The translations under genes and the position numbers were made by a program. Positions 9,701 through 20,200 of a stretch of 64,000 nucleotides of DNA are shown one piece after another. Below the pieces are notes generated by a model. It searched no databases and was not told the origin of the DNA. It saw nothing but the letters and a program-made list of their open reading frames with translations. Origin of the DNA: Streptomyces endocoffeicus (GTDB taxonomy: Bacteria > Actinomycetota > Actinomycetes > Streptomycetales > Streptomycetaceae). Location: NCBI RefSeq assembly GCF_016741935.1, contig NZ_JAERRG010000003.1:186001-250000 (forward strand). The letters are read 5' to 3'. Position 1 is the first letter of the stretch; the number at the start of each line of letters is the position of its first letter.

Positions 9701-10905
9701 GGCCGGTTGAGGTAACCGTCCGCGAGCCCGATCCCGCCGATCGCGATTTCCCCCATCGTGCCCGGTGGCAGGGGTGTGTCCCGTTCCGGATCGAGGACGG
9801 CGACCGAGTACGTCGGCAGCGGGACACCGATCGTCACCGGACGGTCGGGGGCCAGCGGGCTCCAGGTCGCCGTGACGGTCGCCTCGGTCGGGCCGTAGAC
9901 ATTGAGGAACCGGCGGCCGGGCCGGTGCCAGCGGGTGACGAGATCCTGTGGACACGCTTCCCCGGATACCAGCAGGAACCGCAGCTCGGACGCGTTCTCG
10001 TCCAGGGTGGCCAGCAAGGTGGGAACGCAGCACAGGGCCGAGACCCGCCGCTCCCGCAGGAACGCGTCCAGCTCGGCACCGAGCAGGCTCGGCCCTTCGG
10101 GCCTGGGCACCACCGTGGCACCGGCCATCCAGGGCACCCAGATCTCCTCGACGGAGAAGTCGAACGCGATGGTCATCCCCTGGTAGACCCGGTCGTCGCG
10201 GGTGATGCCGTAGACCTCCGAGGCCACTCGGACGAAGTTGCACACCGCGGGATGTCCGACGGCCACCCCCTTCGGGCGGCCCGTGGATCCCGAGGTGTAG
10301 ATGACGTAACACAGGTCGTCGGGCGGCTCCCCGGCAGCCGGGGCATCGGGGCGATCGGGGGACTGCTCCGCGACCCGGGATCGCGTCCGGTCCAGATACA
10401 GCGGCCGGGCACTGAGCCGTCGTGTCCGCTCGGAGAGCCGGGACAGTGACAGGACCATGCGCACGGAGGCATCGGACACGATGTAGCTCAGACGATCCGA
10501 CGGGAATCCGGCGTCCAACGGCACATACGCGGCGTGTGCTTTGAGCACGGCCAGCATTCCGACATAGGTGTCCACCGCCTCGTCGAGCAGCAACCCGATC
10601 CGGTCGCCGGGCCGTACCCCCTCGGCCATCAGGAAGCGGGCCAGCCGGTTGGCCCTTTCGTCCAGCTGGGGGTATGTGAGGGCGACATCGGCGGTCTCCA
10701 CCGCGAGCCGGTCCCCGTCTCCCCGCGCACACATCCGGTCGCAGCGCTCCTCGAAGAGCCGCTCGAGCCGTTCGCCGTCCCGCCACCGAACCGAACCGTC
10801 CCAGCCCGCACAGCCGAGCAGGCCATCCGGACGACTCTGCGACCTGGGCGTCCACGTGCCCGACGGCCCTCCGCTCGCCGCCTCGTCCCGGTCACTTCCC
10901 AGCAT
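6730..10905 (-). CDS. Pls-like membrane NRPS (A-T-hexapeptide/TM), poly-amino-acid synthetase family
   Basis: About 1391 residues, close to the ~1300 of epsilon-poly-L-lysine synthetase. An adenylation domain (~25-540) shows YTSGSTGRPKG and NVYGPTEA. A thiolation domain carries Ser593 (LGANSLL). The C-terminal half alternates membrane segments with left-handed-beta-helix/hexapeptide-like segments, as in the NRPS terminal domain of Pls proteins. There is no condensation or thioesterase domain. In Pls this architecture polymerises a free diamino acid iteratively. A manual A-pocket read gives roughly D-F-E-C-L-S-V-V-T; the Glu at the third position recurs in ornithine-type pockets and could contact a cationic side chain. 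The ATG at 10905 lies 5 bases after the aspartokinase stop with GGAGAGGTGAG upstream. The neighbouring Dab supply genes point to Dab as substrate, which is inference. Confidence 0.85.
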   Translation of the reverse strand: MLGSDRDEAASGGPSGTWTPRSQSRPDGLLGCAGWDGSVRWRDGERLERLFEERCDRMCARGDGDRLAVETADVALTYPQLDERANRLARFLMAEGVRPGDRIGLLLDEAVDTYVGMLAVLKAHAAYVPLDAGFPSDRLSYIVSDASVRMVLSLSRLSERTRRLSARPLYLDRTRSRVAEQSPDRPDAPAAGEPPDDLCYVIYTSGSTGRPKGVAVGHPAVCNFVRVASEVYGITRDDRVYQGMTIAFDFSVEEIWVPWMAGATVVPRPEGPSLLGAELDAFLRERRVSALCCVPTLLATLDENASELRFLLVSGEACPQDLVTRWHRPGRRFLNVYGPTEATVTATWSPLAPDRPVTIGVPLPTYSVAVLDPERDTPLPPGTMGEIAIGGIGLADGYLNRPEVTEGAFVPDFLGIPGNPSGRIYRTGDLGRINGHGEVEHHGRIDTQVKIRGYRVELTEIESVLLHLPGIAQAVVSDREIAPGAVELCAYYTTCAGMTVDPERAVAHLRERLPGYMVPGYLQHLTSIPTLPSGKADRRRLPPPTGPRRSAPGDGTAPRTRTERMLAELLAAVLRVERVSVDSHFFTDLGANSLLMARFNAAVRERPDLPDVSMRDVYLHPTVRRLATALAEAPPRARPTPDRVLRQPSAPAAPAAPAVGRLRYALCAALQFLAFLVYVCLASVALDAGTSWLARGQGWLDVYARAVALGAVALIGASLFPIAVKWVLIGRWRPRRIPLWSVAYVRFWCVRTLVVANPLARLTVGTPMYTAYLRALGAKIGPRTLIFTRWLPICTDLLTVGADTVIRKETYLNGYRARDGAIETGPVTIGSGAFVGEHSTLDIGVRLGDTAQLGHASALHEGQSIPAGQRWHGSPARPAPAGCEYLAVPPARCGRLRRVGYTLVMLLALTATVGVAEVAVAALLEARPALVHTITGAGGPGSWTYYADGLEIAAATVLGLALLGTILVPALSRVLSRPLRPNTVYPLYGIRFTLQRAVARLAGTRFTIALFGDSSAIVHYLKALGYRLAPIEQTGSNFGTMLKHEVPALSRVGTGTMVSDGLSMANAEYSSTSFRTAPAAIGRHNYLGNNIVYPAGGRTGDNCLLATKTMIPVSGPVRENTGLLGSPPIEIPRSVERDHRFDRLTTGSGLRRRLAAKNRHNAGTMALFLTVRCLYVYGLLLIAMFPLAGNGGLYWLETLGTALLELAFTVGFFVLAERAVLGFRTLRPRFCSIYERSFWRHERYWKVPSILYLAIFNGTPFKPAIWRLLGVRMGHRVFDDGCRILERTLTQVGDGCALNAGSILQAHSLEEGVFKSERIAIGTGCTIGTSAFVHYGVVIDDHARIDADSFLMKGEHVPAHARWRGNPASPSAALPTPKPLTSTNEEVWLEH

Positions 10906-10910
10906 CGTGC

Positions 10911-11978
10911 TCACCTCTCCACGAACGCCTTGTGCAGGGCACGTACGGCGTCCGGCAGCAGGGAGGCACGGCACAGTACGGAAACGCGGGTGTCCGACGC
11001 CGACACCGGCTCGAACGGCAGGTCCATCCTGTCCAGCGTCTCCCTCAGCCGGAGGAGGATCCCGGCGTACGACCGGAGTCCGGTCCCGACGAGCGACACG
11101 GTCCCGACGTCGTCCTCGCCGATGAGGGCGTCGTGGCCGATGCCCCGGCGGCAGGTCCGGCGGGCGGCCGGCGCGGCGGGGGACGGGTCGTGGGCCAGGC
11201 CCACCACCCGCGCGGGCGATCCGTACGGCGGGGGCCGCTCGGGCTCGTCCGAGACGACGGTCCCCGGATTCTCGTCGTAGGACGACCGCACTCGGAGGGC
11301 CACCGCGTAACGCTCGGCGTACTCGGCGCCGGACAGCGCCAGCACCCGGGCTCCCCCGGCCGCCAGCTCCCGCATGGCCTCATGGGTGAGGTGGCCGATC
11401 GGCCTCGCCTCCGGCACGAGCGTGGGATCCGCGGTGAGCACCCCGTCCACATCGGTGCAGATTTCGCATACGTCGGCCTTGAGCGCCGCCGCCAGGGCGA
11501 CCGCCGTGGTGTCGGATCCGCCGCGGCCCAGGGTGGTGACCTCGTCGTCGTCCTCCCCGCACACCCCCTGGAACCCGGTGACCACCGGGATCATGCCGCG
11601 GTCCAGCGCCTCCCGGACCAGGCGAGGCCGCACGTCCACGATCCGGGCCCCGCCATGGACCGGAGTCGTGATCACCCCGGCCTGGCGGCCGGAGCAGGAG
11701 CAGGCCGAGGTACCGAGCGCGTGGATCGCCAGCGCGGTCAGCGCGCTCGAGACCCGCTCGCCCACGCTCAGCAGGGTGTCCAGCTCCCGCGGACACGGTG
11801 CGCTGTTCACACTCCGGGCCAGGGCGAGGAGTTCATCGGTGGCGTCGCCCATGGCGGACACCACCACGACCATGTCATGGCCCTCGTCATGGGCCCTGAC
11901 CACCCGTTCGGCGACCCGCCCGATCCGCTCGGTGGTGGGTATCGAGGAGCCTCCGTACTTCTGGACGATGAGAGCCAT
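10911..11978 (-). CDS. Aspartate kinase, short form
   Basis: 355 residues. It phosphorylates L-aspartate, the first step toward aspartate semialdehyde. The N-terminal KYGGSS motif, the LGRGGSDTTA loop and the TDVDGVLTADP segment are typical of lysC/ask products. The C-terminal part is short: only the second ACT repeat (GIGHDALIGEDDVGTVSLVG onward) is easily seen, and the segment that normally holds the first ACT repeat is collapsed. Housekeeping Streptomyces enzymes are about 420 residues. The start is ATG 11978, preceded by AGGGGGAAC; longer in-frame extensions lack such a site. It sits 13 bases after the aminotransferase stop and 5 bases before the Pls-like gene. A pathway-dedicated kinase with relaxed feedback is likely, as for ask genes in ectoine clusters. 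Confidence 0.9.
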   Translation of the reverse strand: MALIVQKYGGSSIPTTERIGRVAERVVRAHDEGHDMVVVVSAMGDATDELLALARSVNSAPCPRELDTLLSVGERVSSALTALAIHALGTSACSCSGRQAGVITTPVHGGARIVDVRPRLVREALDRGMIPVVTGFQGVCGEDDDEVTTLGRGGSDTTAVALAAALKADVCEICTDVDGVLTADPTLVPEARPIGHLTHEAMRELAAGGARVLALSGAEYAERYAVALRVRSSYDENPGTVVSDEPERPPPYGSPARVVGLAHDPSPAAPAARRTCRRGIGHDALIGEDDVGTVSLVGTGLRSYAGILLRLRETLDRMDLPFEPVSASDTRVSVLCRASLLPDAVRALHKAFVER

Positions 11979-11991
11979 CCGAAGTTCCCCC

Positions 11992-13350
<1,359 letters not shown>

Positions 13351-13420
13351 CGGAAGCCTCCCCGAAGACGCTTTCCGTGTGCGGGTGAACCCCTGACGTT
13401 TTCCACGCTAGGAAGGGGGT

Positions 13421-13447
13421 GGTTAACACCCGGCGCGACGGAGGTTA
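13421..13447 (-). promoter_or_regulatory. Direct repeats upstream of the Dab/Pls operon
   Basis: Two copies of the heptamer TAACCnC (plus-strand GnGGTTA), with GGTTA at 13421-13425 and 13443-13447, are spaced exactly 22 bases apart. They lie about 75-95 bases upstream of the aminotransferase start. Same-face direct repeats are typical of response-regulator sites, and a two-component pair is adjacent. Confidence 0.35.
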
Positions 13448-13475
13448 GACGACGGCAAAACCTGCCGGCGGCGCC

Positions 13476-14780
13476 TCATTCGTGGGACGGCGGTGGCTCC
13501 GCGACCGGCAGCAGCAGGGTGAAGATGGTGGGGTTCGACCGGGCGAGGGTGAGCCGGCCCCCGGCCGTCTCGGCCAGCTCCCGGGCCAAGGTCAGTCCGA
13601 TGCCTCTTCCGGCGGGGGACGTCGTGGCCCCCCGCTGGAAGAGGGTCCGTCGGTCGAGCGCCGGCGAGCCCTCGTCGGACACGTCGACGGCGGTCGCGCC
13701 GCCCAGCTCGCGCACGGTGATCCGGACGGCACCGCGGCCGTGCCGCAGGGCGTTGTCCAGCAGGACGTCCAGGATCTGTTCGGCGGTGCGGTCGGGGATC
13801 CGCAGGCCCTCGCCGCCGGGCTCCGCGACGAGGCCCAGACGTCGGCCCGCGGCGGCGAACCTGCCGTGCCAGCGGCGTTCCACCCCTTCGGCCACCTCGG
13901 CGGCGGGCCGCGCGGTCGTGGGCACAGCGGGGCGTGGCGTCGCCCTGGCCAGCCGGAGCACCTCGTCCACGGTCCGCTGCAGATGCCGGGCCTGGTCCAG
14001 GGCCTCCGTCAGCGCCGCTCGCGGATCCGCGTCGGGATCGCCGGCGGCCGCCTCCAGACCGAGCTGCAGCCCGGCCAGCGGGGTGCGCAGCTGATGGGAG
14101 GCGTTGGAGGTGAAGTGGCGCTCGTGCTCGAGCCACCTGGTCAGATGGTCGACCATGGTGTTCTGGGTGCGCGCCACCTGGTCGATCTCGGCGATCGCGC
14201 TGCCTTCGGCACGCGCGGTGAAGTCCCCGTCCGCCACCGCTCCGGCCTTCGCCGAGAGCGCCTCCAGGGGCGCGCTGAGCGTGCGCGCCTGGCGCCGCGC
14301 CACCACGATGGCCGTGGCCAGCGCCACCAGGGCGAGACCGGCCAGACCCAGCCAGGCCAGGACGACGCGGTGCCATACCCCGGCGGTGCCGGACGACGCG
14401 CGGACCGTGCCGATCACCTGCTCCTGGGTGGACAGGGGAACGGCCACCACGAGCTGGTGGCCGACGTGGCCCCGGACCACGATCCCCTTCCGGGCCTCCC
14501 GGGCGGTCGCGTCCGCCCTCCTGGGGCCACTGCCGTCGCGCCGCCGTCCGGACAGGTCGTACACCCCGACGTCGACGCCCCGCTCATGGGCGGGCAGTTC
14601 CACATGGCCGCCCACCACGAACGGGGGTACGTGGACCGCGGCCGCCAGGGCCACGCGCTCCAGCTCATCCCGCTCGTCCGCGAAGAAGGACGTCTGGATC
14701 CCGAGCGCCAGCGGCGTGGCCAGCAGGAGCAGTGCCACCAGCACCGCCACCACGGCCACCCGCATCACGCGCTGTCTCAT
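13476..14780 (-). CDS. Two-component sensor histidine kinase
   Basis: 434 residues. An N-terminal membrane helix, an extracytoplasmic loop of ~120 residues and a second helix precede a HAMP-like segment. The dimerisation domain has phospho-acceptor His229 in SNASHQLRTP. The ATPase domain shows the N box (LLDNALRHG) and a G box (GRGIGLTLAREL). The start ATG 14780 is chosen because MRQRVMRVA leads straight into the first membrane helix; upstream reading is not plausible protein. It is divergent from the response regulator rather than co-directional, and it reads toward the Dab/Pls operon, 125 bases away. Its ligand is unknown; control of the biosynthetic operon is inferred from position. Confidence 0.88.
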   Translation of the reverse strand: MRQRVMRVAVVAVLVALLLLATPLALGIQTSFFADERDELERVALAAAVHVPPFVVGGHVELPAHERGVDVGVYDLSGRRRDGSGPRRADATAREARKGIVVRGHVGHQLVVAVPLSTQEQVIGTVRASSGTAGVWHRVVLAWLGLAGLALVALATAIVVARRQARTLSAPLEALSAKAGAVADGDFTARAEGSAIAEIDQVARTQNTMVDHLTRWLEHERHFTSNASHQLRTPLAGLQLGLEAAAGDPDADPRAALTEALDQARHLQRTVDEVLRLARATPRPAVPTTARPAAEVAEGVERRWHGRFAAAGRRLGLVAEPGGEGLRIPDRTAEQILDVLLDNALRHGRGAVRITVRELGGATAVDVSDEGSPALDRRTLFQRGATTSPAGRGIGLTLARELAETAGGRLTLARSNPTIFTLLLPVAEPPPSHE

Positions 14781-14912
14781 ACGCCCATCATGAGCGCGGG
14801 CGCGCCCGGTGGGGCCGAGGCAGGGTCGCCACCGGCCGTGGAAGAGCCGAAGGAACTCTGACGGCGGACCGCCCGCGCGCCCCGGGCGGTCACCCGCTCT
14901 ACGCTTCGGAAC

Positions 14913-15659
14913 ATGTGGGCGACAGGGGCCAAGGACACGGTGTCCGTCCTGTTCATCGAGGACGACGAGGTCATCGGGCGGCATGTGGAGGCCGGTCTGC
15001 GATCCCACGGCTACGCCGTGACCATGGCCCGGACCGGCTGTTCCGGCCTGGCCGAGGCCGATCGGAGCCCCATCGACGTCGTCCTCCTCGACCTCGGCCT
15101 CCCCGACATGGACGGCATCGACGTGGCGCGGCAGCTGCGCAACGAGCATCCCGATGTCCTCATCCTCATCCTGACCGCCCGCAGCGAGGAGATCGACGTC
15201 ATCGTGGGCCTGGACGCGGGCGCCGACGACTACCTGGCCAAACCCTTCAGCATGACCGTGCTGCTCGCCCGCCTCCGCGCCCATCTGCGCCGCCGCCCGC
15301 CCGCCCCGGCGGGACCGGACGAACTGGTCCGCATCGGCGATCTCACCGTGGACACCGCGGCGCGCCGCTGCCGCCTCGGCGACCGGGAGGTCGAACTGCG
15401 CCCCAAGGAGTTCGAACTCCTCGCCGTCCTGGTCCGGCATCCGGAGGAGGCGGTCTCCCGCGAATCGCTCATGGCGGAGGTGTGGGACGGGAACTGGTTC
15501 GGGCCGACCAAGACCCTGGACGTCACCATGTCCTCCCTGCGCCGTCGGCTGCAGGCGGCGGCGTCCGACGCGCACGCGCCGGTCGCGCTGCCCGCCCTCA
15601 CCACTCTGCGCGGACACGGCTACCGGATCGACCCACCCGAGCCGCTGGACGACAACTGA
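14913..15659 (+). CDS. OmpR-family response regulator
   Basis: 248 residues. The receiver domain has the acidic pocket (FIEDDE), phospho-acceptor Asp60 (VVLLDLGLPD) and the conserved Lys in LAKPFS. A C-terminal winged helix follows (RPKEFELLAVLV, then the recognition helix around TKTLDVTMSSLRRRL). It is divergent from the histidine kinase with 132 bases between the starts, so the pair probably shares one control region. ATG 14913 has a weak ribosome site; GTG 14940, with AAGGA just upstream, is an alternative that would remove nine residues. The target is probably itself or the adjacent biosynthetic genes, which is inference. Confidence 0.88.
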   Translation: MWATGAKDTVSVLFIEDDEVIGRHVEAGLRSHGYAVTMARTGCSGLAEADRSPIDVVLLDLGLPDMDGIDVARQLRNEHPDVLILILTARSEEIDVIVGLDAGADDYLAKPFSMTVLLARLRAHLRRRPPAPAGPDELVRIGDLTVDTAARRCRLGDREVELRPKEFELLAVLVRHPEEAVSRESLMAEVWDGNWFGPTKTLDVTMSSLRRRLQAAASDAHAPVALPALTTLRGHGYRIDPPEPLDDN

Positions 15660-15729
15660 TCCATCTTCGGTACCCGGGCCGCGGGCGCGGCTCCGACCTG
15701 GACCTGGCGCGGGAAGCGCGGCCGATGCG

Positions 15730-15783
15730 GCCAGCGGAGCCAGTGGAGCCAGTGGAGCCAGCGGAGCCAGTGGAGCCAGTGCG
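15730..15783 (+). repeat. 9-bp tandem repeat (GCCAGYGGA), about 6 units
   Basis: Six consecutive 9-base units of GCCAGTGGA/GCCAGCGGA (the last degenerate) lie in the 257-base gap between the response regulator and the M24 peptidase. The block is upstream of the peptidase start and is probably untranslated. Confidence 0.8.
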
Positions 15784-15916
15784 GCCAGGGTGCCTTTATG
15801 GGGTTGCCGCCGCGCCGCACGCTGTGGAGGCTGAGGCCGCGAAGGGGCCCCGGCCGGCCGAGGACGGTCCGGCCCGCTGCCTCGGCCCGGCCCGACACCA
15901 GGATGGAGAACTCCCT

Positions 15917-17032
15917 GTGATCCCCACCGATCTCTACCCCGCCGACCGTCTGGAGCGCGCCCGGGAGGCCGCTGCCGACGCGGACCTGGGCGCGCTGCTG
16001 ATCAGTCCCGGCGCCGACCTGCGCTATCTGACGGGTTACCAGGCCCTTCCCCTGGAGCGGCTCACCTGCCTCGTGCTCCCCGTGGACGGCGAGCCCTTTC
16101 TCCTGGTGCCCGAGCTGGAGCGGCCTGCCGCGCTCGCGTCCCCGGCCGGGAACCTCGGTATCGAGATCACCGGATGGGCCGAGACCGAGGACCCGTATGC
16201 CCTGGTCGCGGCCAGGCTGCCCGCCGGTGTGGCCCGGGTCGGCGTCGACAACCACATGTGGGCCGAGAAGGTCGTCGCCTTCCGTACCGTGCTGCCCGGC
16301 ACCGACCAGGCACTCGCCGGAGAGGTGCTCGGCCGGCTGCGGATCCGCAAGACCGAGGCCGAGGTCGAGGCGCTGCGCCGGGCGGGGGCGGCCATCGACC
16401 GGGTGCACGCCCGCATGGGGGAGTGGCTGCGCGCCGGGCGCACCGAACGCGAGGTCGGCCGGGACATCGCGGAGGCCATCCTGGCCGAGGGCCATGTGAG
16501 GGTCGACTTCGTCATCGTCGGCTCGGGGCCGCACAGCGCCAGTCCCCACCATGAGCTGTCGGACCGGGTGATCCTGCCCGGTGACCCCGTGGTGGTCGAC
16601 ATCGGGGGGACCACCGAGGACGGCTACTGCTCCGACTCCACCCGCGATTACGTCGTCGGCGAGCCGCCGGCGGAGTACCGGCGGCTGTACGAGGTGCTGT
16701 TGACCGCCCAGCGTGCCCAGACCGATGCGGTGCGGCCCGGTATCACCGCCGAGCGACTGGACGCGATCGGCCGGGACGTCATCACGGACGCGGGCTTCGG
16801 GCCGCACTTCATCCACCGCACCGGTCATGGCATCGGGCTGGAGACGCACGAGGAGCCCTACATCGTGGCGGGCTCCGCCCTGCCGCTGGAGCCCGGTATG
16901 GCCTTCTCCGTCGAGCCGGGCATCTATCTTCCCGACCGGTTCGGAGCCCGCATCGAGGACATCGTCATCTGCACCGACGACGGCGGTGAGCGGCTCAACC
17001 GCACCGGCCGTGAACTGGTCGTACTGCCCTGA
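15917..17032 (+). CDS. M24 metallopeptidase (Xaa-Pro dipeptidase/aminopeptidase P-like)
   Basis: 371 residues. A creatinase-like N-terminal domain (residues ~1-125, LRYLTGYQ motif) is followed by a pita-bread catalytic domain. All five metal-ligand positions are visible: Asp in VVVDIGG, Asp in CSDSTRD, His in GHGIGLETHE, Glu in SVEPGIY and Glu in ARIEDIV. It should cleave Xaa-Pro dipeptides or N-terminal Xaa-Pro bonds in the cytoplasm. The start is GTG 15917 with GGAG 8 bases upstream; longer in-frame reading toward 14732 crosses the response regulator and is not coding. It appears monocistronic. Confidence 0.9.
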   Translation: MIPTDLYPADRLERAREAAADADLGALLISPGADLRYLTGYQALPLERLTCLVLPVDGEPFLLVPELERPAALASPAGNLGIEITGWAETEDPYALVAARLPAGVARVGVDNHMWAEKVVAFRTVLPGTDQALAGEVLGRLRIRKTEAEVEALRRAGAAIDRVHARMGEWLRAGRTEREVGRDIAEAILAEGHVRVDFVIVGSGPHSASPHHELSDRVILPGDPVVVDIGGTTEDGYCSDSTRDYVVGEPPAEYRRLYEVLLTAQRAQTDAVRPGITAERLDAIGRDVITDAGFGPHFIHRTGHGIGLETHEEPYIVAGSALPLEPGMAFSVEPGIYLPDRFGARIEDIVICTDDGGERLNRTGRELVVLP

Positions 17033-17263
17033 CCGTCCGGTACCGGCCGCGGCCGCTTCCCACCTTCCCCGAGCCGGGTCCGTTCTCGCCGCGGCCGATC
17101 ACGTACTGCCGTGTGCCCGGTCGTTGACAAAGTCGATGAGCGGTAGAAATCTGTCAAAGCATGGCCGCAAAAGATTGACGAAATCACTCAACTCTTGCAC
17201 TGCGGCGGGCTCGGCTCCAGGTTCATCGGCTCCAGGTACAGGGGAAGGGATCGGGAGGGCCTC

Positions 17264-20200
17264 ATGAGAAGAAGACAGCACGGTCGGCGGTTATCCGCCG
17301 GGCTGGTGGCGGCGGGCCTGCTCACGGTCGGGCTGCTGCCCGTGACAGCCCACGCCGCGGCGGGAGCCCAGGCCGCGGAGGGAGCGAATCTGGCGCTGGG
17401 CAGACCGGTGACGGCCAGTGGGGCACACGGCTCCTACCCGGCGGGCAATGTCACCGACGGCAGCCAGGCCTCCTACTGGGAGGGTCCCGCGGGCTCGTTC
17501 CCGCAGTGGGTGCAGGTCGACCTCGGGAGCAGGACGGACGTCGACGAGGTGGTACTGAAGCTCCCCGCGTCGTGGGAGTCCCGCACCGAGGTGGTGAAGG
17601 TCCAGGCCGGCACCGACGGCCAGGACTTCACCACCGTGGTTCCGGACGTGCGCAAGGACTTCTCGCCATCGTCCGGCAACACCGTGGCGCTCGATGTCGC
17701 GGCCGAGGCACGGTACGTGCGCGTACAGGTGACCGGCAATACGGGCTGGAACGCCGCCCAGCTCTCCGAGGTGGAGGTGCGCGGGGAGGCCGACGAGGAG
17801 CCGCCAGGAAACCCGCCCGCGGGCACCAACCTGGCCCTGCGCAAGCCGATCGAGGCGTCGTCGACCACCCAGGACTACGTCGCGGGCAACGCCAACGACG
17901 GCAGCACCTCCACCTACTGGGAGGCGAGCGGCCAGTCCTCGACGCTGACCGCGAAGCTCGGCGCCGACGCCGATCTGACCGGCGTCGTCGTCAAGCTGAA
18001 CCCCGACCCCGTCTGGTCCACCCGGTCGCAGAGCGTTCAGGTGCTGGGACGGGCGGCCGGAGGGTCCGGTTTCACCTCGCTGAAGGACCGGGCCGACTAC
18101 ACCTTCAGCCCGTCGCAGAACAAGAACACGGTGACCATCCCGGTCACGGGACGGTACGCGGATGTACGCCTGCAGTTCTCAGGAAACACCGGCGCCGGGG
18201 GAGGACAGGTCGCCGAGTTCGAGGTCGTCGGCACGGCCGCCCCCGCCCCCGACCTGACCGTCACCGATCTCTCCTGGTCGCCCGCGTCGCCCTCGGAGAC
18301 GGACGCGGTCACCGTCGAGGCGACGGTCCGCAACGCCGGGACGGCCGCCGCGCCCGCGACCACGGTGAACGTCAGCCTCGAGGGCACGGTCGCCGGCAGC
18401 GGTGCCGTCGGCGCGCTCGCGCCGGGCGCGTCGCTGAAGGTGCCGGTCAAGGTCGGCAAGCGGCCCATGGGCAGCTACACCGTCTCCGCCGTCGTCGACC
18501 CGGCCGACACGGTCGCCGAGCTCGACAACACCAACAACAGCCGCAACGCCGCCTCGAAGCTGGTCATCGGCCAGGCCCCCGGACCGGACCTCGAGGTCAC
18601 CGGCATCACCACCAACCCCTCCAGTCCGGCCGTCGGCGCCAAGGTCACCTTCACCGTCGCGGTGCACAACCGGGGCACGAGCGCGGTGCCCGCCGGATCG
18701 GTCACCCGGCTCACCGTCGGCGGGACCACGCTGAACGGCACGGCGGGCACCATCCCCGCCGGTGACACGGCCACCGTGGCCATCGGCGGCGAGTGGACCG
18801 CCACCAGCGGGGGAGCGACGCTCACCGCGACGGCCGACGCCACCGGCACCGTCGCCGAGACCAACGAGGACAACAACACCTTCGCCCGCTCCCTCGTCGT
18901 CGGACGCGGCGCCGCCGTGCCGTACACCGAGTACGAGGCGGAGGACGGCCGGTACGACGGCACCCTGCTGAAGACGGACGCCAAGCGCACCTTCGGTCAC
19001 ACCAACTTCGCCACCGAGTCCTCCGGGCGCGCATCGGTCCGGCTCGACACCGGCGGTCAGTACGTGGAGTTCACCTCCACCACCCCGTCCAACTCGATCG
19101 TCGTCCGCAACTCGATCCCGGACGCGGCGGCCGGCGGCGGCAGGGAGGCGACCATCAGCCTCTACGCGGACGGCAGGTTCGTCCGCAAGCTCACCCTGTC
19201 CTCCAAGCACAGCTGGCTCTACGGCACGACCGACGACCCGGAGGGCCTGACCAATCGGCCCGGCGGCGACGCCCGGCGGCTGTTCGACGAGTCCCACGCC
19301 CTGCTCACCGACACCTACCCGGTGGGTACGAAGTTCCGGCTCCAGCGGGATTCCGGTGATGACGCGGCCTTCTACATCATCGACACGATCGATCTGGAGC
19401 AGGTCGCGGCACCGGCCGCCAAGCCCGCCGAATGCGTCTCCATCACCGACTACGGGGCCGTGCCCAACGACGGCATCGACGACGCGGACGCCATCCAGCG
19501 CGCCGTCACCGCGGACCAGGAGGGCGCGATCCCCTGCGTGTGGATCCCCGCGGGCCAGTGGCGCCAGGAGAAGAAGATCCTGACCGACGACCCGCAGAAC
19601 CAGGGCCAGTACAACCAGATGGGTATCCGGGACGTCACCATCCGCGGTGCCGGCATGTGGCACTCCCAGCTCTACTCGCTCATCCCGCCGCAGGAAGCGG
19701 GCGGCATCAACCACCCCCACGAGGGCAACTTCGGCTTCGACATCGACGACAACACCAAGATCTCCGACATCGCCATCTTCGGCTCCGGCACCATCCGCGG
19801 CGGCGACGGCGGCGCCGAGGGCGGGGTCGGGCTCAACGGCCGCTTCGGCAAGAACACCAAGATCACCAACGTATGGATCGAGCACGCCAACGTCGGCGCC
19901 TGGGTCGGCCGCGACTACTCCAACATCCCCGCGCTGTGGGGGCCCGGCGACGGCCTCGAGTTCAGCGGCGTACGGATCCGCAACACCTACGCCGACGGCG
20001 TCAACTTCACCAACGGCACCCGCAACTCGACCGTGTACAACTCCTCCTTCCGCAACACCGGCGACGACTCACTCGCCGTCTGGGCCAACAAGTACGTGAA
20101 GGACACCGCCACGGACATCGGCCACGACAACCACTTCCGCAACAACACCGTCCAACTGCCCTGGCGGGCCAACGGCATCGCGGTCTACGGCGGCTACGGC

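Noticed and set aside
7654..10449. Long plus-strand open frame (931 codons)
   Set aside because: Antisense shadow of the Pls-like gene, whose A and T domain motifs are clear on the minus strand.
14781..15617. N-terminal extension of the histidine kinase to 713 residues
   Set aside because: The extension lies antisense to the response regulator and has no domain; the kinase reads naturally from MRQRVMRVA at 14780.
17124..17149. Promoter TTGACA/TAGAAA before the beta-helix hydrolase
   Set aside because: The hexamers are only 14 bases apart, too close for a standard promoter.
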